A program made the translations under genes and the position numbers. 64,000 nucleotides of DNA from Halorubrum sp. CSM-61. GTDB lineage: Archaea; Halobacteriota; Halobacteria; Halobacteriales; Haloferacaceae. Within the stretch, counting starts at the first letter, position 1; every line of letters starts with the position of its first letter. The notes below the pieces were generated by a model, which worked only from the letters and a program-made list of their open reading frames with translations, was not told the origin of the DNA and ran no database searches. Shown here piece after piece: positions 18,208-29,646 of the stretch. Location of the stretch: positions 313,476 to 377,475 of the forward strand of contig NZ_RJJW01000002.1 in the NCBI RefSeq assembly GCF_003781945.1. The letters are read 5' to 3'.

Positions 18208-19383
18208 ATGCACGTGATCCGAGGCGGACGAGTGGTCGACGCCGACGGGACCCGCGAAGGCGACGTCGCCGTCGCGGACGGCGAGATCGCCGCGGTCGGG
18301 CCGAGCGCGGTCGAGGAGATCGGCGGCGAGGACGCGGTCGACGCCGAGACCGACGCGAGCGGGTCGGTGGTCGCGCCGGGCCTCATCGACGCGCACGTCC
18401 ACGTCATGATGGACGGGCGGCCGGACGTGGCCACCGCGGTCTCCGAGAGCGACTACACCGCGAGCTACCGAGCGGCCGGCAACCTCCGCGACGCGCTCGA
18501 AGTCGGGGTCACGACGGTCCGCGATCTGGGGAGCCGCGGGACGCTCGCGCTCGACGCGGGCGAGGCGGTCGCCGCCGGCGAGATCGACGGCCCACGCGTC
18601 CTCGCGTGCGGCCGCAACGTGATCATGACCGGCGGCCACGGCAACTGGTTCGGGCGCGAAGCTGACGGGCCGAGCGAGGTTCGGAAGGCGGCCCGCGAGC
18701 AGCTGAAGGCGGGCGCGGACGTGCTCAAGTGCATGGCGACCGGCGGCGTCCTCACCGAGGGCGCGGTGACGGGCGCGCCCGAACTCACCCCCGAGGAGCT
18801 CGAGGCGTTCACCGACGCCGCCGCGCCCACCGACACTCCCACCGCGGCTCACGCCCACGGCGAGGAGGGGATCAAGAACGCGGTCGAGGCCGGCATTTCG
18901 AGCGTCGAGCACGGAACCTTCATGGACCGCGAGGCCGCCGAGATGATGGCCGAGCGCGGCACCTACTGGGTGCCGACCGCGAGCGCGCTCCGCGGTATCG
19001 TCGATCACGGGACCGAGGCCGGTATCCCCGAGGACGCCGTCGCGAAGGCCGAGGACGCCGCCGACCGCTTCGACGACGCGTGGGACCGCGCGCTCGAGGC
19101 CGACGTGCCGATCGCGATGGGGACCGATGCCGGGACCCCCTTCAACTTCTTCGGGGACATCCCCCGGGAGCTCGAGTACATGGTCGACTACGGCCTCTCG
19201 CCCGAGGGCGCGCTGGAGGCGGCCACCGTCAACGCCGCCGACCTGCTCGGGCTCGACGACGTGGGCCGGATCGAGGAGGGGTACCGCGCCGACCTCGTCG
19301 TGCTCGACGCCGACCCGACCGAGGACGTGACGGCGTGGCAGGAGCCGGAAGCGGTGTTCGCCGCGGGCGAACGGGCGAGATAG
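18208..19383 (+). CDS. Amidohydrolase family protein (imidazolonepropionase/prolidase-like)
   Basis: A 391-residue TIM-barrel metal-dependent hydrolase. The N-terminal beta-sandwich (MHVIRGGRVVDADGTREG) leads to the metal motif GLIDAHVHVMMDG. Later come the histidines of TAAHAHGEEGIKNAV and SSVEHGTFMDRE, and the catalytic Asp in MGTDAGTPFNFFG. It belongs with the imidazolonepropionase-like subgroup that includes Xaa-Pro dipeptidase/arginine-carboxypeptidase-like members. The substrate is undetermined. The gene stands alone and is divergent from the DUF1508-repeat gene. Confidence 0.88.
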   Translation: MHVIRGGRVVDADGTREGDVAVADGEIAAVGPSAVEEIGGEDAVDAETDASGSVVAPGLIDAHVHVMMDGRPDVATAVSESDYTASYRAAGNLRDALEVGVTTVRDLGSRGTLALDAGEAVAAGEIDGPRVLACGRNVIMTGGHGNWFGREADGPSEVRKAAREQLKAGADVLKCMATGGVLTEGAVTGAPELTPEELEAFTDAAAPTDTPTAAHAHGEEGIKNAVEAGISSVEHGTFMDREAAEMMAERGTYWVPTASALRGIVDHGTEAGIPEDAVAKAEDAADRFDDAWDRALEADVPIAMGTDAGTPFNFFGDIPRELEYMVDYGLSPEGALEAATVNAADLLGLDDVGRIEEGYRADLVVLDADPTEDVTAWQEPEAVFAAGERAR

Positions 19384-19440
19384 CGAGCAGAATCCGGGGT
19401 CGGCACAAAGTATTCACCTGACTCGTTAGACCGGTCGTGT

Positions 19441-20157
19441 ATGACTGATGGTCGGCGGCGTGTGTTACGACTGGCCGGCGCGTGTCTGATCGGAATCCCG
19501 TCGGCCGGCTGTCTGTCGCCCGCCGATTCGGAGCCTTCGGGTAATTCCGAGTCTCCGGAGAACTCCGAGGCCTCGGAGAAGTCGGAGGCTTCCGGGCCCG
19601 ACTACGATCAGTGTCACTTGATCAAAATCGAGTATTCCCAGCTTCCTGACGACGTTCAAGCCGAAATCAACACCGTCCTCGAAGACGGCGAGTACCGATC
19701 GGAATCGTTGCTGTTCGACGATGCGGTCGACCCGTCCTACTCGTACATCGTCCTCTACGACACACCCTACGATCCCCGTGTCGAGGACGGTGACGGCGGG
19801 ACACAGATCCTCACGCTCACCGAGGTCGAATCGGTCAGAGCGCCGAATCCACCGGCGATCACCGTCAGAAACACCGCCGACCGCGAACACGAGGTCCGTA
19901 TCGAGGTGGTCGGCGAAGAGACCCTCATCGACGAGACCGTCACGATCGAGTCGGACGACTTCCGGAAATACCATCCCACCGATGAGTTCGGGAGCTACGA
20001 GCTGACCGTCGAGACCCTGACCGATGAGAAGGAGCCGCGTCGATACGACTTCGTCGTCGACGACTTTCGCAAGGAAGCGGATGTCACGATAACCGACGAC
20101 GACATTCACGTCTCTCAGGGGGTCGTCGACTACGCGCCGTGTGAATGGGACGGGTGA
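19441..20157 (+). CDS. Haloarchaeal lipoprotein of unknown function
   Basis: A 238-residue secreted protein. The N-terminus has a twin-arginine-like signal (GRRRVLRLAGACL) and a lipobox ending SAGC at about residue 25, the usual arrangement for haloarchaeal Tat-exported lipoproteins. A Ser/Glu-rich spacer (PSGNSESPENSEASEKSEAS) leads to a mixed beta-sheet domain (TVRNTADREHEVRIEVVGEE), probably an immunoglobulin-like fold exposed outside the cell. No enzyme motif is seen. A similar architecture appears in the lipoprotein at 36560. Confidence 0.8.
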   Translation: MTDGRRRVLRLAGACLIGIPSAGCLSPADSEPSGNSESPENSEASEKSEASGPDYDQCHLIKIEYSQLPDDVQAEINTVLEDGEYRSESLLFDDAVDPSYSYIVLYDTPYDPRVEDGDGGTQILTLTEVESVRAPNPPAITVRNTADREHEVRIEVVGEETLIDETVTIESDDFRKYHPTDEFGSYELTVETLTDEKEPRRYDFVVDDFRKEADVTITDDDIHVSQGVVDYAPCEWDG

Positions 20158-20160
20158 TAG

Positions 20161-22374
<2,214 letters not shown>

Positions 22375-22398
22375 CGACGGGACTCCCCTTAGCGTCTT

Positions 22399-22406
22399 AA
22401 AAAAAA
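22399..22406 (-). terminator. Poly-T terminator after gntP
   Basis: A run of eight As on the plus strand, reading as eight Ts on the minus strand, lies just beyond the gntP stop in the convergent gap with ligA. Confidence 0.55.
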
Positions 22407-22421
22407 TACGAGCCGCTCGCG

Positions 22422-23849
22422 TCAGACGAGCGGGAAGATCGTCGAGACGATCAGCACCGTGATGAGGCCGGTCACCGAGATGATCGTCGTCAGCGCGGTC
22501 CACGTCTTCAGCGTCTCCGTCTTGGTGAGTCCCCCGATCTCGCTGACGAGCCAGAAGCCGGAGTCGTTGAACCACGAGAAGATGTTCCCGCCGGCGCCGA
22601 TGACCATCACGAGGTAGGCCGGGTGGACGGTCAACTGCCCGGTGAGCGGCGCCATGATCCCCGCGGCGGTCAGCATCGCGGCCGTGGCGGACCCCTGCGC
22701 GATGCGGACGATCGCGGCGATGAGCCACGCCGTAACGAGCAGGCCGATACCAACTTCCTGGAGCGCGTTGGCCAGGTAATCGCCGATTCCGGAGGCCGCG
22801 AGCAGCGCGCCGAAGGCACCACCGGCCGCCGTGATCGCGGCGATGTTCCCGCCGCTTTTCAGGGCCTCGGTGAGTTCGTCGCTCCACTCGCTCCGCGTCA
22901 TGGAGTCGTAGCGGTAGAACGTGTACGCGGCGGCGAGCGCGGCGATGGTCAGCGCGACGTTCTTGTCGCCGAGGAAGTCGGTGATCGGCTGCAGCGAGGT
23001 CAGGACCGGAACGACCTCTTGGAACGTGTTGACGAACGTCGAGGACGCGATTAGCAGGACCGCGAGCAGGATCGGCGCCAGCGACTCGAGCACGCCCGGC
23101 AGCTCGCTGGTCGGCCGGTCGGCGACCTCCTGTAGCTCCTCCGTCGAGGTCGCCATCGTGTCCCGAAGCGGGATGTCGAGCCGGCTGTTGATCCAGCGCC
23201 CGTAGACGAGCCCGGACATGATCGCCGCCGGAACGGCGGTCACCAGCCCGATGACGATCGTCGTGAACAGGTTGCTGCCGATCTGGTCCGCGACCGCAAG
23301 CGGACCGGGCGTGGGCGGGACGAACACGTGCGTCGTCGCGGCCCCCGCGCCGACGACGACGATGAACAGCGTGTAGTCACGGCCGACGCGGGCGCGCATC
23401 GACCGGGCGAGCGGCGCCATGAGGTAGAACACGCTGTCGAAGAACACCGGAATCGCCAACACCGAACTGCTCCCGAGCAGCGAGATGTCGGAGTTGCTCT
23501 CGCCGAGCACGTTTTGGAACCCACGAACGACCCGCTGGGCCGCGCCGCTTTCCAACATCCCCTTCCCGATGATCGCCGCCATCAGGATCGGAATCCCGAT
23601 CCCCGCCATGCCGTCCCCGAACGCCGTCGCTACCTGACTTCCGGCGTCGGCGGCGGTGAAGTCCGCGACGAAGATCGTGTTCACGACCCCGACCAAGAAC
23701 GCCGAGATGATCAGCCCGATGAACGCCGGGAGATCCAGCCACACGAGCATCGCGACGACAATTATCAAACCAATTATAAATGTTAGTAGCGGACTGTGCG
23801 AGAACTGAACAGTTGCTTGGAGCGGTGTCGGTATCATCCCGGCTGACAT
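22422..23849 (-). CDS. GntP-family gluconate/organic acid permease
   Basis: A 475-residue membrane protein with 12 or more hydrophobic helices. The GntP pattern is clear: GMAGIGIPILMAAIIGKGMLE, VFFDSVFYLMAPLARSMR, THVFVPPTPGPLAVAD, and the conserved SWFNDSGFWLVSEIGGL near the C-terminus. It probably imports gluconate or a related hydroxy acid. An ATG at 23858 adds only MYI; 23849 (MSAGMIPTPLQ) fits better with a TATA-like run on the minus strand (about 23865-23880) for a leaderless start. No catabolic genes adjoin it. Confidence 0.88.
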   Translation of the reverse strand: MSAGMIPTPLQATVQFSHSPLLTFIIGLIIVVAMLVWLDLPAFIGLIISAFLVGVVNTIFVADFTAADAGSQVATAFGDGMAGIGIPILMAAIIGKGMLESGAAQRVVRGFQNVLGESNSDISLLGSSSVLAIPVFFDSVFYLMAPLARSMRARVGRDYTLFIVVVGAGAATTHVFVPPTPGPLAVADQIGSNLFTTIVIGLVTAVPAAIMSGLVYGRWINSRLDIPLRDTMATSTEELQEVADRPTSELPGVLESLAPILLAVLLIASSTFVNTFQEVVPVLTSLQPITDFLGDKNVALTIAALAAAYTFYRYDSMTRSEWSDELTEALKSGGNIAAITAAGGAFGALLAASGIGDYLANALQEVGIGLLVTAWLIAAIVRIAQGSATAAMLTAAGIMAPLTGQLTVHPAYLVMVIGAGGNIFSWFNDSGFWLVSEIGGLTKTETLKTWTALTTIISVTGLITVLIVSTIFPLV

Positions 23850-24159
23850 GATATACATAAATAATTAAAATTTTCGAAGTCGGGAAATTATTCCCGCGTC
23901 TATCGGTTTTCGAATATCGAAACGAACCTTCACTTTCGTCGGGGCGGAGGCGCTGCGAGCCGAAAAGGACAGTCAGATATCCTATAATCATTTCTTATAA
24001 TCATTCATCTGTCATTCAACCGGGTTCAAGTTTCGTTCTCGATGACGTCGTCGTGAGCGTCCTGTGCCCGGTGCCGTAGTCCCGACGCGCCGCTACGCGC
24101 TTCCCGACTCGCCGTCACGACCCACAACCCTTTATCCGGCGACGCGGCAACGGGGCGGT
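23850..24159. other. AT-rich intergenic region upstream of gntP
   Basis: About 300 bases with no gene, divergent between gntP and the ABC transporter. It contains two short inverted repeats near the gntP promoter: cgggaa-atta-ttcccg (23881-23896) and tttcga-ata-tcgaaa (23908-23922). Either could be an operator. A TATA-like ctttatcc near 24130 fits a leaderless start for the ABC gene at 24160. Confidence 0.5.
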
Positions 24160-25248
24160 ATGACCGCTATCGAACTGCGGGGCGTGACGAAGGAGTTCGC
24201 CGACGTCACGGCCGTTCGCGGCCTCGACCTCACCGTCGAAGAGGGGGAGGTGTACGGCTTCCTCGGTCCGAACGGCGCCGGCAAGTCGACGACAATCGAC
24301 ATGGTGCTCGACCTCGTCCGGCCGACCGAGGGGACGGTGCGCGTGCTCGATCAGGACGCCACCGCCGACGGCGTCGCGATCCGTCAGCGCACCGGCGTGC
24401 TCCCCGACGGGTTCGCGGTGTACGATCGGCTCACGGGCCGGAAACACGTCGAGTTCGCGGTCCGCTCGAAGGAGGCCGACGACGACCCCGACGCCCTCCT
24501 CGACCGCGTGGGGCTCCTCGACGACGCCGACCGCAAGGCCGGCGGCTACTCGAAGGGGATGCGCCAGCGCCTCGCGCTCGCGATGGCGCTCGCCGGCGAC
24601 CCCGACCTGCTCATCCTCGACGAGCCCTCCTCCGGGCTCGACCCGGCGGGCGCGAAGGAGATGCGCGAGATCGTCCGGGCCGAGGCCGACCGCGGCGCGA
24701 CCGTCTTCTTCTCCTCGCACATCCTCGAACAGGTCGAGGCCGTCTGCGACCGCGTCGGAATCCTCCGCGCGGGCGAGCTCGTCGCCGAGGACTCCGTCGA
24801 GGGGCTCCGCGAGGCCGTCGGCGGCGAGGAGACGCTGGAGATCGCGATCGCCGGCGGCGACGCGGACGGCGCGAGCGACGCGGCCGTCGACGCCGTCCGC
24901 GACCTCGACGGCGTGAGCCGCGTCGACCGCGACGGGGACACCCTCGTCGTGAGCTGCGCCGACGGGGCGAAGACGCGGGTCATCGGCGCCTTAGAGGACG
25001 CGGGCGTCGCCGTCGCCGACTTCCACACCCGCGAGGCCTCGCTGGAGGACCTCTTCTTAGCGTACACCGAGGGCGACGCGCCCGGTTCGGGAGACGCCGA
25101 CGCGGCGGACGGGCCTGACGCTGACGCCACCGTCGGCGACACAGATGACGCCACCGTCGGCGACGCTGATGACGCCGCCAGCGAGGGCGCGGATGATCCT
25201 GCCGGCGACGCAGACGACCCCGCCGACGCCGAGGAGGTGAGCCGATGA
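24160..25248 (+). CDS. ABC transporter ATP-binding protein
   Basis: A 362-residue ATPase of an ABC-2-type exporter (NatA/NosF-like). Walker A GPNGAGKSTT, signature YSKGMRQRLAL, and Walker B LLILDEPSSGLD are intact, and the H-loop is SSHILEQ. After the ATPase core is a small domain, then an unusual acidic tail of about 55 residues made of repeated Asp/Ala units (ATVGDTDDATVGDADD). It overlaps its permease gene by four bases (ATGA), so the two are translationally coupled. Confidence 0.92.
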   Translation: MTAIELRGVTKEFADVTAVRGLDLTVEEGEVYGFLGPNGAGKSTTIDMVLDLVRPTEGTVRVLDQDATADGVAIRQRTGVLPDGFAVYDRLTGRKHVEFAVRSKEADDDPDALLDRVGLLDDADRKAGGYSKGMRQRLALAMALAGDPDLLILDEPSSGLDPAGAKEMREIVRAEADRGATVFFSSHILEQVEAVCDRVGILRAGELVAEDSVEGLREAVGGEETLEIAIAGGDADGASDAAVDAVRDLDGVSRVDRDGDTLVVSCADGAKTRVIGALEDAGVAVADFHTREASLEDLFLAYTEGDAPGSGDADAADGPDADATVGDTDDATVGDADDAASEGADDPAGDADDPADAEEVSR

Positions 25249-26075
25249 GTCTCGCCGCCATCGCGGAGAAGGACTTCCAGGAAGCGGTGCGCTCCCGCGG
25301 AATGTTGATCCTCGTGGCGCTGTTCTCGCTGCTCGTCGCGGTCTTCGCGTACGTCGTCAGGCCGACCGGTCAGGGCGAGCAGTTCGCGACCGAGGCCCTC
25401 CTGAGCTTCGCCGTCGGCCCCTTCCTCGTGACGACGCTCGTCCCGCTGGTCGGCGTCGTCGTCGGGTACAACGCCGTCAGCGGCGAGCGCGAGTCGGGCT
25501 CGCTGAAGCTGCTCCTGTCGCTGCCGCACTCCCGGGCCGACGTGGTCTTCGGGAAGGTGATCGGGCGGGGCGCCGCGCTCGCGCTCGCGGTCCTCACCGG
25601 CTTCCTGCTGCCGGCGCTCGTGCTGTTCGGGCTCGCGCAGACCGGGGCGCTCGCGACGTTCAACGTGGGCGCGTTCCTCGGCTACACGGTCTTCGCTGCG
25701 GTCCTCGGCGTCGTCTTCGTCGCCATCGCGGTCGGCTGCTCGGCGGCCGCGACGACGCAGCGCCGCGCGCTGATCGGCGGGGTCGCGATCTTCGTCCTGT
25801 TCGTGGTGCTGTGGAGCTTCGTCACCGGGCAGCTTCTCGACGCCGCGAGCGGGCTGATCGACCCGCTGCCGGCCTCCCAACAGCAGGTCAGCGTGTTCCT
25901 GCGGGTCGCGAACCCGATAACCGGTGTCGAACTGCTGTCCAACGCGTTCCTCGGCGAACAGCTGTTCACGGGCGAGACCGTCAACCGGCAGGTCTCGGCG
26001 GTGTCGATGCTCGTGTTCTGGACGATCGCGCCGCCGCTCGCCGGGCTCTGGAAGTTCGACAGCGACGACCTGTAG
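25245..26075 (+). CDS. ABC-2 type transporter permease
   Basis: A 276-residue integral membrane protein with six predicted helices. It starts MSLAAIAEKDFQEAVRSRG and has the ABC-2/NosY-like hallmark GYNAVSGERESGSLKLLLSLP after helix 2. With the overlapping ATPase it forms an exporter whose substrate cannot be told from sequence. NosY-like permeases serve copper-enzyme maturation, but no nos genes lie nearby. Confidence 0.9.
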   Translation: MSLAAIAEKDFQEAVRSRGMLILVALFSLLVAVFAYVVRPTGQGEQFATEALLSFAVGPFLVTTLVPLVGVVVGYNAVSGERESGSLKLLLSLPHSRADVVFGKVIGRGAALALAVLTGFLLPALVLFGLAQTGALATFNVGAFLGYTVFAAVLGVVFVAIAVGCSAAATTQRRALIGGVAIFVLFVVLWSFVTGQLLDAASGLIDPLPASQQQVSVFLRVANPITGVELLSNAFLGEQLFTGETVNRQVSAVSMLVFWTIAPPLAGLWKFDSDDL

Positions 26076-26165
26076 GCTCGGCTCCGAGCGGACGGCGACT
26101 GCGGATGCCGAATTCGCTCCCGCCCCCGACGTCGAGCCCACACGCGACCGCATCTTTATCACTGA

Positions 26166-26184
26166 TGCATACGTAACTGCATAC
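26166..26184 (+). promoter_or_regulatory. Candidate VapB operator (tgcatac direct repeat)
   Basis: Two identical tgcatac heptamers lie at 26166-26172 and 26178-26184, 12 bases apart, immediately before the antitoxin ATG and just after a TATA-like ctttatca. The spacing of about one helical turn suits an autoregulatory site for VapB or the VapBC complex. Confidence 0.45.
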
Positions 26185-26442
26185 ATGGCGGGGGACACCT
26201 CCATCCGGGTCTCGCGAGACGCGAAAGAGCGGCTCGACCTCCACAAGCGAGACGACGAGAGCTACGACGACGTCATCCTGCGGCTCGCTTCGACGGACAA
26301 GTGGGCGGGATTCGGCGTCGCCAGCGGTGACCCCGAGGCGTCTCGCGAGGGCGTGGACGGCCTGCGGGACTCGATGCGCGAGTCGATGGACCGAGCCGTC
26401 GAACAGACGGACGATCGAGCTCGCGACGGACGGGACGCGTGA
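26185..26442 (+). CDS. VapB-type antitoxin
   Basis: An 85-residue protein starting MAGDTSIRVSRDAKERLDLHKR, with the SYDDVILRL segment typical of haloarchaeal VapB-like ribbon-helix-helix antitoxins. The N-terminal half should dimerise and bind DNA; the C-terminal half (GLRDSMRESMDRAVEQTDD) should cover the toxin. Its stop overlaps the toxin start by four bases (GTGA), the usual toxin-antitoxin arrangement. Confidence 0.82.
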   Translation: MAGDTSIRVSRDAKERLDLHKRDDESYDDVILRLASTDKWAGFGVASGDPEASREGVDGLRDSMRESMDRAVEQTDDRARDGRDA

Positions 26443-26849
26443 GCGTGCTCGTCCTCGACAACAACGTCCTCAGCGACTACCTAAACGGGACGGACGCGGC
26501 GAAAGAATTCCTCACGGCACACGAGAACGACCAGTGGGCGGTCTCGTCGATCGTGCTGTACGAGGCGTTGATGGGTGCGACGTACGGCTACATCGGCGCC
26601 GATCCGGCGACGGTGCGGCAGGCAGTGACCGGATCGATTCGGGTGCTCGACGTCACGGAGCGAACCGCGATCGAAGCTCGGCGGCTCCAAGACGACCTTC
26701 TCGATGAGGGTTCACCGGTCGATCAGCTCGATGCGCTCATCGCCGCGTCGGCAGTCGAACGCGGCGGGACGTTCGCGACCGCCGAGAAGACGTTCGGCAG
26801 CGACGCGGTGCGGTCAAAACTCGATGTCGCTGTGTACGAACCGGAGTGA
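26439..26849 (+). CDS. VapC PIN-domain ribonuclease toxin
   Basis: A 136-residue PIN-domain protein. The acidic catalytic residues are visible: Asp in VLDNNVLSDYL, Glu in SSIVLYEALMG, and Asp in PVDQLDALIAASA. VapC toxins cleave tRNA or rRNA when freed from VapB. A GTG start overlaps the antitoxin stop. The pair sits between an ABC exporter and metY with no sign of a larger mobile element. Confidence 0.88.
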   Translation: MSVLVLDNNVLSDYLNGTDAAKEFLTAHENDQWAVSSIVLYEALMGATYGYIGADPATVRQAVTGSIRVLDVTERTAIEARRLQDDLLDEGSPVDQLDALIAASAVERGGTFATAEKTFGSDAVRSKLDVAVYEPE

Positions 26850-26867
26850 GGTGACCGCTCTGCCGGC

Positions 26868-28172
26868 CTACGCCGACGCGCGCTCGATCGCCGCCTCGAG
26901 GTCGGCCACGATGTCGGCCGGGTCCTCGATGCCGACGGAGAGACGCACCATGTCGCCGGTGACGCCGGCGGCCTCCTGTTCCTCCTCCGTCAACTGTTGG
27001 TGGGTCGTCGACGCCGGGTGGATGACGAGCGTCTTCGCGTCGCCGACGTTGGCGAGAAGCGAGGCCAGATCCGCGTTCTCGACGGTCCCCTTCGCGGCCT
27101 CGTAGCCGCCCTCAAGCCCGAAGGTGATCATGCCGCCGTAGCCGCCCTCTAAGTACTCGCTGGCCTCCTCGTGGGTCTCGTGGCTCTCCAGTCCGGGGTA
27201 GTTCACCCACGCCACCTCGTCGTGGTCCTCGAGGTACTCCGCGACGATCCCGGCGTTCTCGCAGTGGCGGTCCATCCGCAGCGGGAGCGACTCGGTCTGC
27301 TGGAGGGTGTTCCACGCGTCGAACGGCGACTGCTGGTCGCCCAGGTCGCGCAGCCCGCGGGTGACCGCCGCGAAGGTGAACGCCGCGTCGCCGAACGCCT
27401 CGACGTAGTTTATCCCGTGGTACGCCGGGTTGTCCTGCGCGATCTCCGGGTACTTCTCGGCGTGCTCGCCCCACGGGAACGACCCGCCGTCGACGAGGAC
27501 GCCGCCGACGGTGGTGCCGTTGCCGGTGAGCCACTTGGTCGTCGACTCCCAGACGAGGTCCGCGCCGTGGTCGAGCGGGCGGCAGAGATAGGGGGTCGCG
27601 AACGTGTTGTCGACGAACAGCGGGACGCCGTGGTCGTGCGCGATGTCGGCGATCCGCTCGATGTCCGGCGTGACGAGGGCGGGGTTCCCGATGGTCTCGA
27701 GGTGGACGTAGGCGGTGTCCTCGTCGATCGCGTCGGCGTACCCCTCGTAGTCGAGCGGGTCGACGAACCGCGTCGAGACCCCGCGGCGCTCGACCGAGTG
27801 CGTGAGGTAGGTGTAGGTGCCGCCGTACAGCGCCGACGACGAGACGACGTTGTCGCCCGCGGACGCGAGCATGAACGTCGCGAGATCGAACGCCGCCATC
27901 CCCGACGACGTGGCGACCGCGCCCACGCCGTTCTCGAGCGAGGCGATCCGCTCCTCGAGGGCGGCGTTCGTCGGGTTCATGATCCGCGAGTAGACGTTGC
28001 CCGCCTCCTCTAACGCGAACAGCCGGGCGGCGTGGTCGGCGTCCTCGAACTCGTAGGAGGTCGTCTGGTAGATGGGCGTCGCCCGGGCCCCGGTCGCCGG
28101 GTCCGGGTTCGACCCCGCGTGGACGCTTCGCGTGCGGAACTCGCGGTCGACGTCGTCTTCGTCGGCTGGCAT
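26868..28172 (-). CDS. metY: O-acetylhomoserine aminocarboxypropyltransferase / sulfhydrylase
   Basis: A 434-residue PLP enzyme of the Cys/Met metabolism family. It begins with the typical TRSVHAGSNPDPATGARATPIYQTTS, binds PLP through the Lys of ESTTKWLTGNGT, and is of the long MetY form (insert around SFPWGEHAEKYPEI). It makes homocysteine from O-acetylhomoserine and sulfide. The start at 28172 (MPADEDDVDREF) excludes 45 upstream codons that look non-coding. No metX lies in the window. Confidence 0.9.
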   Translation of the reverse strand: MPADEDDVDREFRTRSVHAGSNPDPATGARATPIYQTTSYEFEDADHAARLFALEEAGNVYSRIMNPTNAALEERIASLENGVGAVATSSGMAAFDLATFMLASAGDNVVSSSALYGGTYTYLTHSVERRGVSTRFVDPLDYEGYADAIDEDTAYVHLETIGNPALVTPDIERIADIAHDHGVPLFVDNTFATPYLCRPLDHGADLVWESTTKWLTGNGTTVGGVLVDGGSFPWGEHAEKYPEIAQDNPAYHGINYVEAFGDAAFTFAAVTRGLRDLGDQQSPFDAWNTLQQTESLPLRMDRHCENAGIVAEYLEDHDEVAWVNYPGLESHETHEEASEYLEGGYGGMITFGLEGGYEAAKGTVENADLASLLANVGDAKTLVIHPASTTHQQLTEEEQEAAGVTGDMVRLSVGIEDPADIVADLEAAIERASA

Positions 28173-28338
28173 ACCCCTGCATGCGCGCGCCGAGCGCTTA
28201 AAGCCGCCCGACCGTCGCGGGCGTTTCCGGTACCTCGGAGACGGGTCTGGGAGTCGGAGATCCGCGAACGCCGGCGATTCCGAGTCGAACGACTCCTCTC
28301 GTGACAACCGTTAACAGCGTCGGCCCGTAACGTGGACT

Positions 28339-29568
28339 ATGGGAACACAAGGTCCGCGCGACGACGCCTTCGAGATCGGGGAGGCGACGGGGTCGATCCC
28401 GGACGCCGTCTGGCGGTACACGGCGCTCGCGGGCGCGCTCCTCGTCGGCTTCGCCCTCCTCAGCCAGAGCCTCGTCTACGGGGTCGGGGCGCTCGCGGTG
28501 TTGGTCGCGGCGGTCACGGTCGTCAGCGCGGTCGAAATCGTCGACGCCTACGACAAGGAGGCGCTCACGGTGTTCGGCGAGTACCGGAAGCTCCTCCAGC
28601 CGGGCGTCCACCTCATCCCGCCGTTCGTCTCCCGAACGTACGCGTTCGACATGCGGACGCAGACGATCGACGTGCCGAGCCAGTCGGCGATCACGCGGGA
28701 CAACTCCCCGGTGACCGCGGACGCCGTCGTCTACATCAAGGTGATGGACGCGAAGAAGGCCTTCCTCGAAGTCGACGACTACAAGAACGCCGTCTCGAAC
28801 CTCGCGCAGACCACCCTCCGCGCCGTCCTCGGCGACATGGAGCTCGACGACACGCTCTCCCGGCGCGACCAGATCAACGACCGCATCAACGAGGAGCTGG
28901 ACGAGCCGACCGACGAGTGGGGGATCCGGGTCGAGGCGGTCGAGGTCCGCGAGGTGAGCCCCTCACAGGAGGTCCAGCGCGCGATGGAGCAACAGACCGG
29001 CGCCGAGCGCCGCCGCCGCGCGATGATCCTCGAAGCGCAGGGGGAACGCCGCTCGGCGATCGAGCAGGCGGAGGGCGACAAGCAGTCGAACATTATCCGC
29101 GCGCAGGGTGAAAAGCAGTCGCAGATCCTCGAGGCGCAGGGGGACGCGATCTCGACGGTCCTCCGCGCCCGCTCGGCCGAGTCGATGGGCGAGCGTGCCA
29201 TCATCGAGCGCGGTATGGAGACCTTAGAAGAGATCGGGAAAGGCGAGTCGACGACGTTCGTCCTCCCGCAGGAGCTCACCAGCCTCGTCGGCCGCTACGG
29301 CAAGGCGCTGTCCGGTTCCGACGTACAACAGATGGAGGGGTTAGAGGGCAAGGAGTTCGACGAGGAGACGGAGAGGCTGCTCGGGCTCGAAGACATCGAG
29401 AGCGCGTTAGAGGAGCTCGACTCGGTCGCCGACAACGACCTCCGAACCGACGAGACCCGCGACGCCGACACCCTTCGGGACGCGGAGGTGTCCGGCGAGG
29501 CGGATCTCGACCGGGAGGGCGACCGAGATATCGAGCTGGAGGCCGAAAGCGAGCGACCGGGGGACTGA
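28339..29568 (+). CDS. SPFH/band 7 membrane protein (stomatin/prohibitin-like)
   Basis: A 409-residue protein. Two hydrophobic stretches (about residues 25-65) anchor it, followed by an SPFH domain (VEIVDAYDKEALTVFGEYRK, LQPGVHLIPPF, DMRTQTIDVPSQ) and a long helical region rich in Glu/Gln/Ala (AEGDKQSNIIRAQGEKQ). The tail is very acidic (DREGDRDIELEAESERPGD). Such proteins oligomerise into membrane scaffolds and often affect membrane proteases. Two degraded copies of its 3' tail are found at 29716 and 32941, flanking the ribonucleotide reductase genes. Confidence 0.9.
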   Translation: MGTQGPRDDAFEIGEATGSIPDAVWRYTALAGALLVGFALLSQSLVYGVGALAVLVAAVTVVSAVEIVDAYDKEALTVFGEYRKLLQPGVHLIPPFVSRTYAFDMRTQTIDVPSQSAITRDNSPVTADAVVYIKVMDAKKAFLEVDDYKNAVSNLAQTTLRAVLGDMELDDTLSRRDQINDRINEELDEPTDEWGIRVEAVEVREVSPSQEVQRAMEQQTGAERRRRAMILEAQGERRSAIEQAEGDKQSNIIRAQGEKQSQILEAQGDAISTVLRARSAESMGERAIIERGMETLEEIGKGESTTFVLPQELTSLVGRYGKALSGSDVQQMEGLEGKEFDEETERLLGLEDIESALEELDSVADNDLRTDETRDADTLRDAEVSGEADLDREGDRDIELEAESERPGD

Positions 29569-29646
29569 GAGCCGAGCGACGGGTGTCACGCGTCGTCGAC
29601 GGCAAGCGGGTTGCTACCACGACCGCGCCGGCGGCGCTACCCAGTT

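Noticed and set aside
18004-19008. 335-codon upstream extension of the DUF1508-repeat gene
   Set aside because: These codons are antisense to the amidohydrolase and lie before a natural start followed by the first membrane segment.
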